A stretch of DNA of 46,822 bases, taken from an uncultured bacterium. GTDB taxonomy: Bacteria; Pseudomonadota; Alphaproteobacteria; Sphingomonadales; Sphingomonadaceae. Shown here piece after piece: positions 38,966-46,822 of the stretch. Each line of letters begins with the position of its first letter. The first letter of the stretch is position 1. Below the pieces are notes generated by a model that had not been told where the DNA came from, did not search any database, and saw nothing but the letters and a program-made list of their open reading frames with translations. The DNA lies in NCBI GenBank assembly GCA_903884945.1, contig CAISGR010000233.1:1-46822 (forward strand). Direction: 5' to 3'. The position numbers and the translations under genes were made by a program.

Positions 38966-40431
38966 GCCGCCAGCCCGATATCCGCTGCCTCCGCCCAGTT
39001 GCCGTGTAGCCCGAAACGCAGCCGGATCGGGATATGGACCGTCGCGATCGGCCCCTTCGCCACATCGAGCGCGTCGAACAGCAGCAGGTCAGAACGATGC
39101 TCTTCGAGCCGGTTGCACACCATCACGATCCAGCCATCGCCTTCGGGCGCATCCTTGGAGCGTGGGATGAAACACGGCTCCTGCAGGCTGGAGACCGGGC
39201 CGCACCACCATTTCTGCTCCTGGCCGGTCTGGTGATCGACCAGACCGAGCGTGTTCATGATCAGCCCCGCCGCACTGCCGCCCTTGATCTCGATCGGCTG
39301 GGCCATGTCCATCACCAGCATCCAGCCATAGCGATAGGGCTTTCCGGTCATGCGGTCATCGATCCGCGGAAATTCCCCGATCATGCCGGTCAGTCGGGTC
39401 ACGCTCTCGAATGCATCGGAGTTCGACGCCATGTCGACCGTCCAGCGCGTCAGGAAGCTCGCCGATTCGGGGCCATTGAACGGCGCGCCATGCACATCGG
39501 GGAAGAAGGGGAACATGTTGTTCTTCGCCTCGGGCGTGTCGAAATGGATCTTCGTGCCTTCCTGAAAGGCGTTCATGACATGGCTGGCGAAGCAATTGTC
39601 GCGCTTGAACCAGCGAATATCTTTCGCCGTCGCATCCGCACGGCGCGGTACCACCCCGAGATAGACCGGAAGGGTGGTATCGAAGCCGAAATGCGGCAGG
39701 CCCTTTTCCAGCCGCTCCAGCGATCCGATGCTCGGCACGACATGGAACAGTGCGTAATCGGGCGTGATCGCGAAATCGTGCATCATGCAATAATAGGGAA
39801 GCTCGAACCAAAGCTCCTGCTTCAACGCGCCTTCAGGCGACACGACATAATAGGTCATATCCTTCGTGCAGACGCCTTTCGCCGCATAGCCGAAGGCGAT
39901 CATGTCGCCGGTGTCGGGATCGATCTTGGGATGGGCGGTGAAGGTCTGGCCGGTCATCTTCCCGTCGAAAAAGGTGTAGCCGTCGGTCTCGAGCGTCGCC
40001 GGGTCCATCACCAGCGCCGGGCTGTCCTCCTTCAGCGCATAAAGCTTCCCGCCATGCACGAAGGCGTTGGTGTTCGCCGTACCGCGGATCTTGCCGGCGA
40101 CCGCCGGATCGTCGGTCAACGGATTGCGGTAGGCGCCGAACAGGGCCTTGCCCGCGGCATGCTCCAGCTTGAACTTGTCGGTCTGCGCCCAGCGCTGCTT
40201 GAAATGGCAGCGCCCCCCCTCGAAGCGGAACATCGTGATCATCCCGTCGCCATTGAAAGCAATGTCGTCGCCAAGCCGCGGCGGGAATTGCGGATCGGGC
40301 TGGACGCGGAAAAACGCACCGTCGAGTTCAGGCGGAATCGCGCCTTTCACATCCAGATCGGCGATATCCGCCTCGATCCGCGACGGCGTATTGAAGCCGG
40401 TGAACGACGGCGTCTCGGGGAAATGGGCCAC
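38962..40431 (-). CDS. Lignostilbene alpha,beta-dioxygenase
   Basis: A 489-residue carotenoid-oxygenase-family enzyme. Iron ligands are H167 (T-A-H-P), H218 (M-M-H-D-F), H284 (A-S-H-V) and H476 (L-H-G-N). The three residues reported in LsdA to hold the phenolic ring, Phe59, Tyr101 and Lys134, fall at exactly those numbers here, so a 4-hydroxystilbene substrate is well supported. It cleaves the central double bond with oxygen to give two aldehydes, such as vanillin. The start is a GTG with AGAGGA seven bases upstream. It is divergent from the MarR gene with one operator between, and it is coupled to the DUF3237 gene. Confidence 0.93.
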   Translation of the reverse strand: MAHFPETPSFTGFNTPSRIEADIADLDVKGAIPPELDGAFFRVQPDPQFPPRLGDDIAFNGDGMITMFRFEGGRCHFKQRWAQTDKFKLEHAAGKALFGAYRNPLTDDPAVAGKIRGTANTNAFVHGGKLYALKEDSPALVMDPATLETDGYTFFDGKMTGQTFTAHPKIDPDTGDMIAFGYAAKGVCTKDMTYYVVSPEGALKQELWFELPYYCMMHDFAITPDYALFHVVPSIGSLERLEKGLPHFGFDTTLPVYLGVVPRRADATAKDIRWFKRDNCFASHVMNAFQEGTKIHFDTPEAKNNMFPFFPDVHGAPFNGPESASFLTRWTVDMASNSDAFESVTRLTGMIGEFPRIDDRMTGKPYRYGWMLVMDMAQPIEIKGGSAAGLIMNTLGLVDHQTGQEQKWWCGPVSSLQEPCFIPRSKDAPEGDGWIVMVCNRLEEHRSDLLLFDALDVAKGPIATVHIPIRLRFGLHGNWAEAADIGLAA

Positions 40432-40465
40432 AGGTTCATCCTCTCGCTTATTCTTGTCGGCGATA

Positions 40466-40484
40466 TTGTATGTCATACCTACAA
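40466..40484 (+). promoter_or_regulatory. Operator copy 9 of the shared palindrome
   Basis: TTGTATGTCATACCTACAA, between the divergent lignostilbene dioxygenase (34 bp away) and MarR (55 bp away) genes. TACAAT at both ends can act as a -10 on either strand. The position suggests autoregulation by the MarR protein. Confidence 0.8.
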
Positions 40485-40539
40485 TATTGCAACCGGTTCG
40501 CGGATTGATCTTCGCGCCGAATTCGCCCAAGTCGATGCC

Positions 40540-41004
40540 ATGGCCAAGGGCAAGTCGACCACCAAGACGAACACGCATTCGGAAGACGATATCGGACAGA
40601 TCGATTCGATCCTGGGTTTCCACATCCGGCTCGCCCAGGGAACGGTGTACCGGCATTTCACCGAGACCTTCACTGATCTGGGCCTGACGCAGAAGCAGGT
40701 CTCGGTATTGTGGCTGGTCGACGATCATCCTGAAATCGCGCAGGCCGATATCGGCCGGCGGCTCCAGATCGATCGCGCCACCATCATGGCGATCATCAAC
40801 CGCCTGCAGAAGCGCGGCTTCATCGAGCGCGGCCAGTCCAAGACCGACGGTCGTCGCCAGACGCTGCACCTTACCCCGACGGGTCATGAAGCACTGATCG
40901 GCGCACGCGAGTGCATCCTCGAGCATGAGCGCTGGCTGAAGAGTCGCTTTACGCCGGCGGAAGTCGCCACCCTGATCGAAATGCTGCGCCGGATTCACGA
41001 ATAG
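40540..41004 (+). CDS. MarR-family transcriptional regulator
   Basis: A 154-residue MarR protein. A lysine-rich head is followed by a dimerisation helix (I-G-Q-I-D-S-I-L-G-F-H-I-R), the winged helix-turn-helix at about 50-115 with recognition helix D-R-A-T-I-M-A-I-I-N-R-L, and the wing K-T-D-G-R-R-Q carrying the canonical D-x-R. The start is the first ATG in frame after the operator; no clear Shine-Dalgarno is seen, so translation may be weak. MarR proteins usually repress and are released by an aromatic ligand. FerC, which controls ferulate genes in SYK-6, is of this family. It is the only regulator gene in the window and so the best candidate for the shared palindrome. Confidence 0.92.
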   Translation: MAKGKSTTKTNTHSEDDIGQIDSILGFHIRLAQGTVYRHFTETFTDLGLTQKQVSVLWLVDDHPEIAQADIGRRLQIDRATIMAIINRLQKRGFIERGQSKTDGRRQTLHLTPTGHEALIGARECILEHERWLKSRFTPAEVATLIEMLRRIHE

Positions 41005-41351
41005 GAAGCATTCGGGAACGGGGCGAGGTTCCGATCCCGGCGGCATCGACGCCGCAGCCCGACGCGGCAGATCCGCGGCATCCATAGCCCCTATCGGAAT
41101 TCCAAAAAACCAATAGCGCGCCGACAATTGGATTGGCCCGGCCCGATCACCCGCGTCTAGGCTGAGCGCCATGGAACTCATCTCAAGCCGACGCTGCTCG
41201 GTCACGCTCGGCGCAGAAATGCGTGCGGCGCCATTATGAGCCGGTCGCCAGCGCGCCGCCCGCGATCGAGCAGGCATTCGGAATTCTATTTTTTCAATGC
41301 CACGCGACTTGCGGTCTACTCGCCGCAACGCGCCAACTGGGAGCAGGGTCT
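41005..41351. other. Intergenic region upstream of pobA
   Basis: A 347-bp stretch with no credible gene on either strand. It contains an AT-rich patch (about 41090-41130) with CTAT...ATAG and CCAAT...ATTGG inverted pairs, which could bind an activator, and a second AT-rich patch near 41279-41300. The shared MarR-type palindrome is absent. No pobR-like gene lies next to it. Confidence 0.6.
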
Positions 41352-42530
41352 GTGAAGTTCGCAACAACGCAGGTCGCCATCATCGGCGCGGGGCCGTCCG
41401 GGCTGCTCCTCGGCCATTTGCTGCGCAGCAAGGGTGTGGACTGCATCGTCGTCGAGCGCCGGACACGCGATTACGTCCTGTCACGCATCCGCGCCGGCGT
41501 CCTAGAAACCTGCACCACAGACCTGATGCGGCAACTCGGTATAAGCCGCCGATTGGATGCCGAGGGGATGATCGAGAACGGCTTCAACCTCGCGACCGAC
41601 GAAGCGGTGATCCGCATCGATATCGCCGCGCTGACCGGACGCCATGTGACGGTCTATGGCCAGACCGAGCTGACGCGCGACCTGATGGATGCAGCCCCGG
41701 AAAAGGGGCTCGACATCGTTTACGGCGCAGCGGACGTCGCGCTGCATGACGTCGACGGCGACTGCCCGTCAATCACCTTCACCAGCGACGGCGCGGAACA
41801 TCGCATCGCCGCCGCCTTCATCGCCGGGTGCGATGGCTTTCACGGCCCGTCGCGCAGGGCGATCCCAACCGCGGCCGTACGCGAGTTCGAGCGTGTCTAT
41901 CCCTTTGGCTGGCTCGGCATCCTCGCCGATGTTCCGCCATGCCATGACGAACTCATTTACGCCAACACGGATCGGGGTTTCGCACTCGCCTCGATGCGTT
42001 CGCCGACCCGTAGTCGCTACTATATCCAGGTGCCGCTCAGCGAGCGGGTGGAGGACTGGCCGGAGGCGAGACTGTGGGACGAACTCGAGCGTCGCTTCTC
42101 ACCACTTGCAAGCCGCCCCGTCACGCGCGGTCCGGCACTCGAAATCTCGATCGCCCCGCTACGCTCCTATGTTTTCGAAACGATGCGCCATGGCCGGCTG
42201 TTCCTCGCCGGGGACGCCGCCCATATCGTACCGCCGACTGGCGCAAAGGGCCTCAACCTCGCGGCATCGGATGTAGCCTATCTCGCCGACGCCCTCATCG
42301 CCCATTTCCGGCGTGGCGAGGATGGAGGCCTGAACGGATATCAGGCAAAGGCACTGGCCCGAATCTGGAAAGCGGAGCGCTTCAGCTGGTATCTCACCAA
42401 GCTCATGCACCGCTTCCCCGAGGACGGCGCCTTCGAACACCGGATGCAGATCGCCGAACTCGACTATGTCGCCTCGTCGCGCGCCATGCAGACCGCCATC
42501 GCCGAAAATTATGTGGGCCTTCCCTTGTAG
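41352..42530 (+). CDS. pobA: 4-hydroxybenzoate 3-monooxygenase
   Basis: A 392-residue flavoprotein hydroxylase, the standard PobA length. It has G-A-G-P-S-G at 12-17, the R-I-R-A-G-V-L-E motif, A-G-C-D-G-F-H-G (the D-G motif), V-Y-P-F-G-W-L-G and G-D-A-A-H-I-V-P-P-T-G-A-K-G-L-N-L-A. It converts 4-hydroxybenzoate to protocatechuate with NADPH and oxygen. The GTG after GGGAGCAGGG was chosen as start because it gives the right N-terminus; ATGs upstream would add unrelated sequence. In this setting it handles the H-type (p-coumarate) branch, joining the vanillate branch at protocatechuate. Confidence 0.96.
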   Translation: MKFATTQVAIIGAGPSGLLLGHLLRSKGVDCIVVERRTRDYVLSRIRAGVLETCTTDLMRQLGISRRLDAEGMIENGFNLATDEAVIRIDIAALTGRHVTVYGQTELTRDLMDAAPEKGLDIVYGAADVALHDVDGDCPSITFTSDGAEHRIAAAFIAGCDGFHGPSRRAIPTAAVREFERVYPFGWLGILADVPPCHDELIYANTDRGFALASMRSPTRSRYYIQVPLSERVEDWPEARLWDELERRFSPLASRPVTRGPALEISIAPLRSYVFETMRHGRLFLAGDAAHIVPPTGAKGLNLAASDVAYLADALIAHFRRGEDGGLNGYQAKALARIWKAERFSWYLTKLMHRFPEDGAFEHRMQIAELDYVASSRAMQTAIAENYVGLPL

Positions 42531-42547
42531 CGTCGGCGACGAGTCCC

Positions 42548-42585
42548 GACCGGAGGAATGCGCGCGCCCGAATGTCCTCCCGGTC
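42548..42585. terminator. Candidate hairpin after pobA
   Basis: GACCGGAGGA and TCCTCCCGGTC can pair with one bulged base across a 17-base loop, 18 bp after the pobA stop. No T run follows. It may end pobA transcription before the ligV promoter. Confidence 0.35.
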
Positions 42586-42630
42586 CCTGCGCCGGGCTCA
42601 AAAACAGCATTGCGGTGATTGTTTCATGCC

Positions 42631-42645
42631 GTTATGACATATAAC
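42631..42645 (+). promoter_or_regulatory. Inverted repeat upstream of ligV-ferBA
   Basis: GTTATGACATATAAC (GTTAT...ATAAC), 18 bp before the ligV start and different from the 19-bp palindrome. It may be the operator of a separate ferulate regulator. A similar 15-mer is at 21219. Confidence 0.45.
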
Positions 42646-42663
42646 AATAATTGGGAGAGACTG

Positions 42664-44112
42664 ATGGCAACCGCAATTTCCCTGCGCGTAGGCGGCGAAC
42701 CGCGCGAAACGTCCACCACCTTCGACCGCCTGAACCCGGTCACCGGAGAGATCGCCACAACGGCTGCAGCCGCGACCGTGGCAGATGCGACTGCAGCATG
42801 CGACGCTGCTGCTGCAGCATTTCCAGCCTGGTCGGTGCTTGGCCCGAACGCGCGGCGCGCGCTGCTGATGAAGGCGGCGGAGTCACTCGAGGCGAAGGCG
42901 CCGCAGTTCATCGATGCGATGATGGGCGAGATCGGCGCGACCCAGGGCTGGGCCGGCTTCAACCTCATGCTCGCCGCCGGAATCGTCCGCGAGGCCGCAG
43001 CGATGACGACGCAGATCGGCGGCGAGGTGATCCCGTCCGACAAGCCCGGGTGCATCGCCATGGCGCTGCGGGAGCCGGTCGGCGTGATGGTCGGCATCGC
43101 GCCGTGGAACGCCCCCATCATCCTCGGCGTGCGCGCGATCGCCATGCCGCTCGCCTGCGGCAATACGGTGGTGCTCAAGGCATCCGAGCAATGCCCGCGC
43201 ACCCATGCCCTGATCGTCGAGGCATTCGAGGAGGCGGGCCTGCCCAAGGGCGCGGTCAACCTCGTCACCAACGCACCGAAGGACGCGGGCGAGGTCGTCG
43301 GCGCGCTGATCGACCATCCTGCGGTGCGCCGCATCAACTTCACCGGCTCGACCGCGGTGGGCAAGATCATCGCGAAGCGCGCCGCGGAGCATTTGAAGCC
43401 CGTGCTGCTCGAACTGGGCGGCAAGGCGCCGCTGATCGTGCTCGACGATGCCGATCTCGATGAAGCGGTGAAGGCAGCCGCATTCGGGGCGTTCATGAAT
43501 TCGGGCCAGATCTGCATGTCGACCGAACGGATCATCGTGGTCGACAGCATCGCCGACGCCTTTGTCGCGAAGTTCAGGGAGAAAGTCGGGACGATGCCGG
43601 TCGGCGATCCGCGCGAGGGCAAGACCCCGCTCGGCGCCGTGGTCGACCAGAAGACGGTGGCGCATGTCCGCGGCCTGATCGCCGACGCGCTCGGCGCCGG
43701 TGCCGAGCAGGTCAATGGCGGCGAGGCCGATGGCGTGCTGATGCCCGCGCATGTCATCGACAAGGTCACCCCGGCGATGAAGCTGTTCCGCGAGGAGAGC
43801 TTCGGCCCGGTCGTCGCGGTGATCCGAGCGCGGGACGAGGCCGAGGCGATCGCCTTGGCCAACGATACCGAATATGGCCTGTCGGCGGCGGTGTTCACCA
43901 GGGACATCGCGCGCGGCCTGCGGGTCGCCCGTCAGATCAAGTCCGGCATCTGCCATGTCAACGGGCCGACCGTGCACGACGAGGCACAGATGCCCTTCGG
44001 CGGCACCAAGGCCTCGGGCTATGGCCGCTTCGGCGGCAAGGCCGGGATCGACAGCTTCACCGAGCTGCGCTGGGTCACGATCGAGACCCAGCCCGGCCAC
44101 TATCCCATCTGA
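42664..44112 (+). CDS. ligV: Vanillin dehydrogenase
   Basis: A 482-residue ALDH with N149 (P-W-N-A-P), base E250 (L-E-L-G-G-K) and nucleophile C284 (G-Q-I-C-M-S). Length and sequence blocks (A-P-W-N-A-P-I-I-L-G-V-R, M-S-T-E-R) match the vanillin/salicylaldehyde dehydrogenase group, and it precedes ferB and ferA. It oxidises vanillin, and probably 4-hydroxybenzaldehyde, to the acid with NAD. It would also take up vanillin made by the lignostilbene dioxygenases. The ATG follows GGGAGAG. Confidence 0.9.
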   Translation: MATAISLRVGGEPRETSTTFDRLNPVTGEIATTAAAATVADATAACDAAAAAFPAWSVLGPNARRALLMKAAESLEAKAPQFIDAMMGEIGATQGWAGFNLMLAAGIVREAAAMTTQIGGEVIPSDKPGCIAMALREPVGVMVGIAPWNAPIILGVRAIAMPLACGNTVVLKASEQCPRTHALIVEAFEEAGLPKGAVNLVTNAPKDAGEVVGALIDHPAVRRINFTGSTAVGKIIAKRAAEHLKPVLLELGGKAPLIVLDDADLDEAVKAAAFGAFMNSGQICMSTERIIVVDSIADAFVAKFREKVGTMPVGDPREGKTPLGAVVDQKTVAHVRGLIADALGAGAEQVNGGEADGVLMPAHVIDKVTPAMKLFREESFGPVVAVIRARDEAEAIALANDTEYGLSAAVFTRDIARGLRVARQIKSGICHVNGPTVHDEAQMPFGGTKASGYGRFGGKAGIDSFTELRWVTIETQPGHYPI

Positions 44113-44143
44113 TTTCAACCACCACCTTACGAACGGAATTTCC

Positions 44144-44980
44144 ATGACCGAAACGTCGCCGCTTGGCACCGTCGCCTATGACATTATCGACCGCGTTGCC
44201 TGGGTCAGCTTCAACCGCCCCGAAAAGCGCAACTGCATGTCGCCGACGCTCAATCGCGAAATGCTCGAGGTCCTCGATGCGCTGGAATTCCGCGACGATG
44301 TCGGCGTGCTGGTGCTCACCGGCGAAGGCACTGCCTGGTCGGCCGGCATGGACCTCAAGGAGTATTTCCGCGAGACCGAAGCGCTCGGCCTGGTCGGCAC
44401 GCGCAAGGCCCAGCGCGAAGCCTATAGCTGGTGGCGCCGGCTGCGCTGGTATCAGAAGCCGACCATCGCGATGGTCAATGGCTGGTGCTTCGGCGGCGGT
44501 TATGGCCCGCTCTTCGCCTGTGATCTCGCCTTCGCGGCGGAAGATGCGCAGTTCGGGCTGAGCGAGATCAATTGGGGCATCCTGCCTGGCGGCGGCGCGT
44601 CCAAGGTGATCGCGGAGCTGACGGGTTTCCGCAACGCCATGTACCATGCGATGATGGGCGAAAATGTCGACGGCCGCAAAGCCGCCGAATGGGGCCTGGT
44701 CAACGAGGCGGTCGCCGCGGACGGCCTGAAGGCGCGCGTCACTCAGGTCACCGAGGTCCTGCTCAAGAAGAATCCCGTCGCGCTGAAGGCGACCAAGGAC
44801 GCCATCCGCCGGGTCCGCGAGATGACCTATGAGAATGCCGAGGATTATCTGATCCGCGCGCAGGAAGCCGCCAACAGCTACGACAGTGAGGGTCGCAAGG
44901 AAGGCATTCGCCAGTTCATCGACGACAAGACCTACAAGCCCGGCCTCGGGGCCTATGACGTGTCCAAGCAGAAGGGCTGA
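44144..44980 (+). CDS. ferB: p-Hydroxycinnamoyl-CoA (feruloyl-CoA) hydratase/lyase
   Basis: A 278-residue crotonase matching HCHL/FerB. The oxyanion-hole regions are S-A-G-M-D-L and F-G-G-G-Y-G, and the catalytic glutamate is E141 in G-L-S-E-I-N-W-G. W-S-A-G-M-D-L-K-E-Y-F-R and W-W-R-R-L-R-W-Y are hallmarks of hydroxycinnamoyl-CoA lyases rather than ordinary enoyl-CoA hydratases. It hydrates feruloyl-CoA and splits it to vanillin and acetyl-CoA. It lies 31 bp after ligV and 6 bp before ferA. Confidence 0.95.
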   Translation: MTETSPLGTVAYDIIDRVAWVSFNRPEKRNCMSPTLNREMLEVLDALEFRDDVGVLVLTGEGTAWSAGMDLKEYFRETEALGLVGTRKAQREAYSWWRRLRWYQKPTIAMVNGWCFGGGYGPLFACDLAFAAEDAQFGLSEINWGILPGGGASKVIAELTGFRNAMYHAMMGENVDGRKAAEWGLVNEAVAADGLKARVTQVTEVLLKKNPVALKATKDAIRRVREMTYENAEDYLIRAQEAANSYDSEGRKEGIRQFIDDKTYKPGLGAYDVSKQKG

Positions 44981-44986
44981 TCAACA

Positions 44987-46822
44987 ATGACCGCCGAGAT
45001 TCTGGCAAAGCCCAAGGCGCGGTCGCTCGATCGCCTGTTGCGTCCGCGCTCCGTCGCCATCGTCGGTGCCTCGGACAAGCCGGGCGCGCTCGGCGCCTCG
45101 GTGCTGGCCAATCTGGAGCGGCACGGGTTCACGGGTGACATCCACCTGATCAACCCGAAGCGGGATTCGATCGGCGGGCGGCCCTGCCTCACGTCGATCG
45201 ACGACCTTCCCGCTGGCGTCGACGCCGCCGTGCTGGCGATCCCCGGGGCAGCCGTTCTCGATACGGTGCGCGCACTCGCGGCGCGCGGCGTGGGCGCGGC
45301 GGTCATCTTCTCGGCCGGCTTCGCCGAAGGCGGCGAGGAAGGCCTTGCCGCGCAGCATGAAGTTGCCCGGATCGCCGCCGAGCACGGCATGGTGATCGAA
45401 GGTCCGAACTGCCTCGGCATGACCAATTATGTCGACGGCATTCCGCTCACCTTCGTCGAGGCGCTGCCGCTGGTGGAAGATACGAAGCCGGCGATCGGGA
45501 TCGTCTCGCAGTCCGGCGCCATGGCGGTGGTGCTGTGCACCACCCTCTTCTCCAAGGCGCTCGGCGTCTCCTTCACCATCTCGACCGGCAACGAGGCGGC
45601 GTCGGGCGTTGAGGATTATGTCGAATATCTGCTCGCCGATCCGGACACCCGCGCGATCGGCATGATCGTCGAGCAGTTCCGCAGCCCGCAGCGCTTCCTG
45701 GCGCTGGCGGAACAGGCACGCGCCGCAGGCAAGCCGATCGTGCTGCTGCATCCGGGCACGAGCAGCGCCGCCCGGGAATCCGCAGCAACGCATACCGGCG
45801 CCATGGCCGGTGACTGGCAGGTGATGAAGACGCTGGTCGAGCGCGCTGGCGTAGTGCTCGTCGAGGGGCTGGAAGAACTCGCCGACGTGCTCGATATCGC
45901 GGTCCGCTGTGGCCGCATCCCGGCCGGCGGAACCTCCGTGCTGACCGAGTCCGGAGCCTTCAAGGCGCTGACGCTCGACCTGTGCGAAAAGATCGGCCTC
46001 GCGCTTCCCGAGCCCGGCGGCGACACCGCGGCAGCGCTGCGCGCGACGATTCCGGATTTCATCCCGGTCAGCAACCCCATGGACCTGACGGCACAGGCAC
46101 TGGTCGATCCCGACCTATATCGTCGCACGCTCGCGCCGCTGCTCGCCGACGACCGGTTCGGCTCCGTCATCCTCGGCATCATCCAGACGGACCCCAATAC
46201 ATCCCGCCTGAAGTTCGAACCGATCGCCGAGGCGATCCGGGCCCTCTCGCCGCAGAAGCCGGTGATCTTCGCCGGGCTCGACGAAGGAGCGCAGGTGCCG
46301 CCCGCCTATATCGAGACGCTCCGGGCGCTCAACGTGCCATACTTCCCCTCCCCGGACCGCGCCTTCCGTGCCATCGCCAGGCTCGGCGCGGCCCACGACT
46401 TCGCGAAGACGGCGGACGAGCCGGTGACGGCATCGCTGCCGATGGGCGGCGTGATCCCGGAATATCGGTCCAAGCAGCTGCTCGCCCCAATCGGCATCCC
46501 GTTTCCGGAGGGCGGCTTCGCCACCAGCGTGGCGGAGGCGCAGGCCGTTGCGGCGCGGATCGGCTATCCCGTGGTGATCAAGGCGCAGGCCCCGGCGCTG
46601 TCGCACAAGAGCGATGCCGGCGGCGTGATCCTGAACCTCGCCGACGATGCGGCCCTCGCCGCGGGCTGGGCGAGGCTCCACGCCAATATCGCGACTCACG
46701 CACCCGGGCTGACGCTCGACGGCGTGCTGGTCGAGGCGATGGGCGCGCGCGGCGTCGAGCTGATCGTCGGCGCGCGCAACGATCCCGAATGGGGGCCGGT
46801 CATCCTGGTCGGCTTTGGCGGC
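44987..46822 (+). CDS. ferA: NDP-forming feruloyl-CoA synthetase (3' end missing)
   Basis: The first 612 codons of an acyl-CoA synthetase of the NDP-forming superfamily; the gene runs off the window. The N-terminal CoA-binding domain reads R-P-R-S-V-A-I-V-G-A-S, a succinyl-CoA-ligase-like domain follows (G-P-N-C-L-G-M, S-Q-S-G-A-M, the phospho-His region T-H-T-G-A-M-A-G), and the ATP-grasp domain begins at S-K-Q-L-L-A-P-I-G-I-P. FerA of SYK-6 is of this type, and the ligV-ferB neighbours support a hydroxycinnamate rather than acetate substrate. The start has only a weak Shine-Dalgarno. It activates ferulate, p-coumarate or caffeate for FerB. Confidence 0.92.
   Translation, partial: MTAEILAKPKARSLDRLLRPRSVAIVGASDKPGALGASVLANLERHGFTGDIHLINPKRDSIGGRPCLTSIDDLPAGVDAAVLAIPGAAVLDTVRALAARGVGAAVIFSAGFAEGGEEGLAAQHEVARIAAEHGMVIEGPNCLGMTNYVDGIPLTFVEALPLVEDTKPAIGIVSQSGAMAVVLCTTLFSKALGVSFTISTGNEAASGVEDYVEYLLADPDTRAIGMIVEQFRSPQRFLALAEQARAAGKPIVLLHPGTSSAARESAATHTGAMAGDWQVMKTLVERAGVVLVEGLEELADVLDIAVRCGRIPAGGTSVLTESGAFKALTLDLCEKIGLALPEPGGDTAAALRATIPDFIPVSNPMDLTAQALVDPDLYRRTLAPLLADDRFGSVILGIIQTDPNTSRLKFEPIAEAIRALSPQKPVIFAGLDEGAQVPPAYIETLRALNVPYFPSPDRAFRAIARLGAAHDFAKTADEPVTASLPMGGVIPEYRSKQLLAPIGIPFPEGGFATSVAEAQAVAARIGYPVVIKAQAPALSHKSDAGGVILNLADDAALAAGWARLHANIATHAPGLTLDGVLVEAMGARGVELIVGARNDPEWGPVILVGFGG

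Noticed and set aside
39034..41004. A 656-codon open frame on the plus strand, antisense to the lignostilbene dioxygenase and running into the MarR gene
   Set aside because: Only the last 154 codons look like a real protein (MarR). The upstream part is the mirror of a well-conserved dioxygenase gene and crosses the operator; long antisense frames are common in high-G+C DNA.
41095..41300. Near-repeat GGAATTC followed by an A/T run at about 41098 and 41282 upstream of pobA
   Set aside because: The match beyond the first seven bases is poor, and two AT-rich patches in a promoter region can look alike by chance.

Overview
The window is high-G+C DNA with tightly packed genes, many joined by 4-bp ATGA or GTGA stop/start overlaps. 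The gene content points to a sphingomonad (Sphingobium/Novosphingobium/Sphingomonas type): LigM, LigW, lignostilbene dioxygenases, LigF-type glutathione transferases, LigD/L/N/O-type dehydrogenases, the NDP-forming FerA with FerB and LigV, and a large TonB receptor. It reads as one catabolic island for lignin-derived aromatic dimers and monomers. I saw no rRNA, tRNA, CRISPR array or insertion sequence.

Layout. 1-7527: a minus-strand SnoaL-like / LigW-like amidohydrolase / MFS (partial) operon, a plus-strand Calpha-dehydrogenase-type SDR, and a minus-strand operon of two CmcJ/NvfI-type oxidoreductases, a carotenoid oxygenase and an NmrA-like protein. 7863-12665: a TonB receptor, a terminator, then a 4-alkylphenol-oxidase-like flavoprotein, a cytochrome c and a small exported protein. 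12672-15061 (minus): a P450 and a MetE-C-terminal-like methyltransferase. 15218-26223 (plus): GST pair, AMP-forming CoA ligase, lipoprotein quinohaemoprotein dehydrogenase, Nu-class GST, aldehyde dehydrogenase, amidohydrolase, SDR, LigF-like GST, FolD. 26334-30132: VOC protein and PurU (minus), divergent from LigM-MetF (plus). 30179-31977: two LigD-type SDRs (minus). 32160-38494: MFS, SnoaL-like, aldehyde dehydrogenase, LigW, MFS. 38507-41004: DUF3237 and lignostilbene dioxygenase (minus), divergent from a MarR regulator. 41352-46822: PobA, then LigV-FerB-FerA (FerA cut by the window end).

How they fit. Calpha-dehydrogenases and GSTs suit beta-aryl ether cleavage. SnoaL-like proteins plus lignostilbene dioxygenases suit formation and cleavage of stilbenes from phenylcoumaran or diarylpropane dimers. 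Aldehyde dehydrogenase plus LigW would oxidise and decarboxylate the 5-substituted ring product. FerA/FerB/LigV take ferulate through vanillin to vanillate, and LigM demethylates vanillate. MetF, FolD and PurU recycle the methyl-tetrahydrofolate. PobA makes protocatechuate. No ring-cleavage gene is present, so that step is encoded elsewhere.

The most striking feature is not a gene. A 19-bp imperfect palindrome, roughly TTGTATGTnnnnCnTACAA, occurs in eight intergenic regions (nine clear copies and two weaker ones), always just upstream of transcription units. One copy lies between the MarR gene and the lignostilbene dioxygenase gene. I infer that this MarR protein controls most of the ~40 kb as a single regulon. 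The pobA and ligV-ferBA units lack the motif.
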